Shown here piece by piece: positions 15,645 to 18,117 of a stretch of 18,117 nucleotides of DNA (positions are counted from its first letter, which is position 1; each line of letters begins with the position of its first letter). A model generated the notes under the pieces. The model was not told the DNA's origin. It saw only the letters and a program-made list of their open reading frames with translations, and made no database searches. This DNA comes from Bacteroidota bacterium (lineage in GTDB: Bacteria > Bacteroidota > Bacteroidia > Bacteroidales > Lentimicrobiaceae). Both the position numbers and the translations under genes were made by a program. Location of the stretch: NCBI GenBank assembly GCA_023428585.1, contig JAEYXG010000010.1:1-18117 (forward strand), read 5' to 3'.

Positions 15645-16997
15645 TCAGCGCTTTCTGCCTGACGACATTCGCTGCATCTTACGCATGGCATTCAGTGCAT
15701 TTTTACCACCTCCGCCTGATACCATCTTCATCATCTTGCGGGTATCATCAAACTGCTTTATCAATCTATTCACTTCTGATATATCAGTACCACTGCCCAA
15801 TGCTATACGCTTGCGGCGACTGCCATTCAAAACCGAAGGATTTTCACGTTCATAAGGGGTCATGGAGGCAATCATGGCTTCAATTCCCTTGAATGCATTA
15901 TCATCAATGTCAACATCCTTAAGAGCCTTGCCCATCCCGGGTATCATTCCTATCAAATCCTTCACATTGCCCATTTTCTTGATCTGCTTGATCTGAGCAA
16001 TGAAATCATTGAAATTGAACTGATCCTTGATAAGTTTCTGTTGCAGCTTGCGGGCCTGATCTTCATCAAACTGTTCCTGCGCACGTTCCACCAGTGAAAC
16101 AATGTCGCCCATGCCCAGTATACGATCAGCCATACGTGACGGATAGAAGATATCAATTGCATCCATCTTTTCACCGAGTCCCACAAATTTAACCGGCTTG
16201 TCAACAACCGATCGTATTGTAAGTGCAGCTCCACCTCGTGTATCACCATCCAGTTTGGTGAGCACAACACCATCATAATCAAGCCGGTCATTAAATGCCT
16301 TGGCGGTATTCACCGCATCCTGACCTGTCATTGAATCAACAACAAATAAAGTTTCCTGTGGATTGACAGCCTTCTTGATGGCAGCAATTTCATTCATCAT
16401 CTGTTCATCAACTGCCAAACGACCCGCGGTATCAATGATCACCGTGTTGATATCATATTCTTTGGCATGCGCAATAGCCTGCTTGGCAATGCTCACAGGA
16501 TCAGTGCTTCCTTCAATGGTGAATACCTTTACGTTGACCTGTTCACCCAAAACCTTCAATTGCTCGATAGCTGCCGGACGATAAACGTCACCGGCTACCA
16601 GCATGACTTTCCTATTTTTCTTATTTTTAAGATAGTTGGCAAGTTTGGCTGAGAATGTGGTTTTACCGGAACCCTGCAGTCCTGCAATTAAAACTACAGC
16701 GGGTGTTCCCTTAAGGTTAATATCAACATTTTCACCACCCATAAGGCTAGACAGCTCATCGTGAACTATCTTGACCATCAATTGTCCGGGAGATACTGAT
16801 GTAAGCACCTCAGCACCAAACGCCTTCTCCTTTACGGTATCAGTAAACTGCTTTGCAACCTTATAGCTAACATCGGCATCAAGCAGTGCCTTTCTAACAT
16901 CCTTCAGTGTTTCTGCAACATTGATATCAGTAATATATCCTTGACCCTTCAAGGTTTTGAATGCCCTGTCCAGTTTATCACTTAAATTCTCAAACAT
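15645..16997 (-). CDS. ffh: Signal recognition particle protein Ffh (SRP54)
   Basis: 450 residues, complete. The GTPase that binds signal sequences with 4.5S RNA and delivers ribosomes to FtsY at the inner membrane. N-domain helices cover about 1-90. G1 is GLQGSGKT (106-113), G3 is DTAGR (189-193) and G4 is TKLD (247-250). The M domain runs from about 325 with the methionine-rich KKMGNVKDLIGMIPGMGKAL segment, the RRKRIALGSGT RNA-contact region (394-404) and a KR-rich tail. Start ATG is at 16997; a possible -7 box TAATTTTG lies on the minus strand at 17038..17031 without a clear -33. It is the first gene of the five-gene minus-strand run. Confidence 0.98.
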   Translation of the reverse strand: MFENLSDKLDRAFKTLKGQGYITDINVAETLKDVRKALLDADVSYKVAKQFTDTVKEKAFGAEVLTSVSPGQLMVKIVHDELSSLMGGENVDINLKGTPAVVLIAGLQGSGKTTFSAKLANYLKNKKNRKVMLVAGDVYRPAAIEQLKVLGEQVNVKVFTIEGSTDPVSIAKQAIAHAKEYDINTVIIDTAGRLAVDEQMMNEIAAIKKAVNPQETLFVVDSMTGQDAVNTAKAFNDRLDYDGVVLTKLDGDTRGGAALTIRSVVDKPVKFVGLGEKMDAIDIFYPSRMADRILGMGDIVSLVERAQEQFDEDQARKLQQKLIKDQFNFNDFIAQIKQIKKMGNVKDLIGMIPGMGKALKDVDIDDNAFKGIEAMIASMTPYERENPSVLNGSRRKRIALGSGTDISEVNRLIKQFDDTRKMMKMVSGGGGKNALNAMRKMQRMSSGRKR

Positions 16998-17277
16998 AGT
17001 ATCGGTACCTTATTTCTGTATTATGAATTGCAAAATTAACAATAATCTGATATCACACTTCATACATGCTGATCAATTGCATATCAGAACCAATTTTCTT
17101 AAAACTTGTTTAATAGAGAGAAGACCTCTGATATTCAATATGTTGAATTACAATATCTAAAATCCAACCGTTTTTTGGATGTTAAGTTTTGAATAAATTA
17201 AGTTACTTATAGCAAATATTTCATTGAGTTCTTTATATTTGCTCAATCAAATAAACGTTTAACAAAAAATATCCATT
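16998..17277. other. Divergent intergenic region between ffh and the Asp-box gene
   Basis: About 280 AT-rich bases between divergently transcribed genes. Near the left edge a weak -7-like TAATTTTG (minus strand, 17038..17031) may serve ffh. In the middle are two short inverted repeats: ATTCAA/TTGAAT around loop TATG (17133-17148), and ATCCAA/TTGGAT (17162-17180). Near the right edge TATATTTG (17234-17241, plus strand) may serve the next gene. I see no small ORF or RNA gene here that I can support. Confidence 0.5.
17234..17241 (+). promoter_or_regulatory. Candidate -7 element for the Asp-box protein gene
   Basis: TATATTTG matches TAnnTTTG and lies 36 bases before the ATG at 17278, a spacing like that of the other candidate promoters in this window. 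No TTG is found at the -33 distance. Confidence 0.45.
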
Positions 17278-18117
17278 ATGAAAAAGTTATTTACTCTTAT
17301 TGCTTTGGTGACTATTTCACTCTCCTCCATGGCTCAGTGGTTACCACAAGCTTCAGGCTTTACCACTGCATCAAGAGGTATTAAGTACATGCACGCTGTT
17401 GATGCAAATGTTGTATGGGCAACTGCCTACGACGGATCAGGAGGCGGAGCAGTAATTCAGGAATTCACACGCACTACCAATGGCGGTGAGTTATGGGTTC
17501 CCGGTGTTGTTAATAATACTGCAGGTTTAGAGTTTGCCATGATCTGTGGTATTGACGCCAATACTGCCTTTGCAGCCATGTATAAAACATCAGGCAGCAA
17601 TCCTCAGGGTATTTATAAAACTACCGATGGTGGTCTTACCTGGACACATCAGGCAACAGCTTTGTTCAACAACGCTGCATCATTTACCAATGTAGTTCAT
17701 TTCTTTGATGAGAATAATGGCTTTGCTCAGGGTGACCCTATAAATGGTGAATTTGAACTCTATACTACCAATAATGGCGGAACAACCTGGATGCCGGTTC
17801 TCGGAGCCAACATCCCAAATCCTATTTCAGGTGAGTGGGGAGTTGTAGGTTACTACTCTGCTGTTGGCAGTACAATCTGGTTTGGCACCAATAAAGGCCG
17901 CGTTTATCGTTCCACCGATATGGGCCATAACTGGGAAGCATTCACCTGTTCATTAGGTGCTACCTACCTTGATGTTGAGTTTTCATCTGAACTTCATGGT
18001 CTGGCACAGGATAAAGGATCAGGCAGCACAGGTACCTTCGCTGAAACCTTTGACGGTGGTGAAACCTGGACTACCATTACAGCTTCAGGGCCAACCCTGA
18101 CTGCCGATTTTGCTTAT
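17278..18117 (+). CDS. Secreted Asp-box (BNR-type) propeller protein, 3' end outside the window
   Basis: An open frame from the ATG at 17278 runs 280 codons to the window edge with no stop, so it is partial. A signal peptide covers about 1-19 (SSMA-Q). At least five Asp-box motifs (S/T-x-D/N-x-G-x-x-W) are visible: around 66-73 (TTNGGELW), 115-122 (TTDGGLTW), 164-171 (TNNGGTTW), 212-219 (STDMGHNW) and 257-264 (TFDGGETW). Such motifs mark beta-propeller blades in sialidases, YCF48-like proteins and many secreted Bacteroidota proteins; the motif alone does not show sialidase activity. A T9SS sorting domain at the missing C-terminus is likely by analogy but not seen. Upstream is ffh on the opposite strand. 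Confidence 0.88.
   Translation, partial: MKKLFTLIALVTISLSSMAQWLPQASGFTTASRGIKYMHAVDANVVWATAYDGSGGGAVIQEFTRTTNGGELWVPGVVNNTAGLEFAMICGIDANTAFAAMYKTSGSNPQGIYKTTDGGLTWTHQATALFNNAASFTNVVHFFDENNGFAQGDPINGEFELYTTNNGGTTWMPVLGANIPNPISGEWGVVGYYSAVGSTIWFGTNKGRVYRSTDMGHNWEAFTCSLGATYLDVEFSSELHGLAQDKGSGSTGTFAETFDGGETWTTITASGPTLTADFAY

Noticed and set aside
15962..16291. Minus-strand ORF of 109 codons within ffh
   Set aside because: It is out of frame inside the conserved GTPase/M-domain region of ffh and has no recognisable features.
17278..18117. Sialidase
   Set aside because: Asp-boxes alone do not define a sialidase; no arginine triad or FRIP motif is visible in the part present.

Overview
The window looks like chromosomal DNA of a member of the Bacteroidota, probably Bacteroidia/Bacteroidales-like. 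The evidence is: two surface proteins with C-terminal type IX secretion (T9SS, type A) sorting domains; a TPR-PD40-CRD-OmpA envelope protein; a single GCTD...DGSC repeat of the kind common in this phylum; -7 elements of the form TAnnTTTG with a TTG/TTTG -33 box; and almost no Shine-Dalgarno sequences. Base composition is moderately AT-rich and even. I see no insertion sequence, phage gene, integrase, CRISPR array or rRNA.

Layout from left to right. (1) 1-1000: tRNA-Ser(GCT) on the minus strand, an orphan CheY-like receiver on the minus strand, and tRNA-Arg(TCT) on the plus strand; both tRNAs have recognisable Bacteroidota-type promoters. (2) 988-3154: a plus-strand pair, an LpxL/HtrB-family acyltransferase and an MFS_3-type exporter that starts with TTG. 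A strong bidirectional hairpin closes the pair at 3177-3210. (3) 3235-7228: two tandem minus-strand paralogues, large secreted proteins with an adhesin-like jelly-roll, an Ig/CARDB-like domain, an Omp28-like thioredoxin fold with a CAPC centre, and a T9SS sorting domain. The downstream copy also has an SbsA-type Ig-like domain. (4) 7461-8872: Fe-type superoxide dismutase and dipeptidase E, both minus strand, separated by an oddly oriented hairpin. (5) 9061-16997: five co-directional minus-strand genes, in transcription order ffh, folD, a secreted beta-propeller-like protein, a PorE-like TPR-PD40-CRD-OmpA protein, and an 876-residue secreted helical-repeat protein of no recognised family. (6) 17278-end: the start of a plus-strand secreted Asp-box (BNR) propeller protein, cut by the window edge.

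Several genes concern protein export and the cell envelope. Ffh delivers membrane and some signal-peptide-bearing proteins to the inner membrane, most of the proteins here carry signal peptides, and the PorE-like protein has the domain order of a known T9SS component that anchors to peptidoglycan. At least two genes encode T9SS cargo. Whether the PorE-like protein and its two secreted neighbours form a functional envelope module is inference. Most of the rest is ordinary housekeeping. The least explained items are the 876-residue protein, the Cys-repeat/propeller protein, and the redox centre kept in two surface proteins. Every base of the window is either in a gene or in an intergenic gap shorter than 300 bases.
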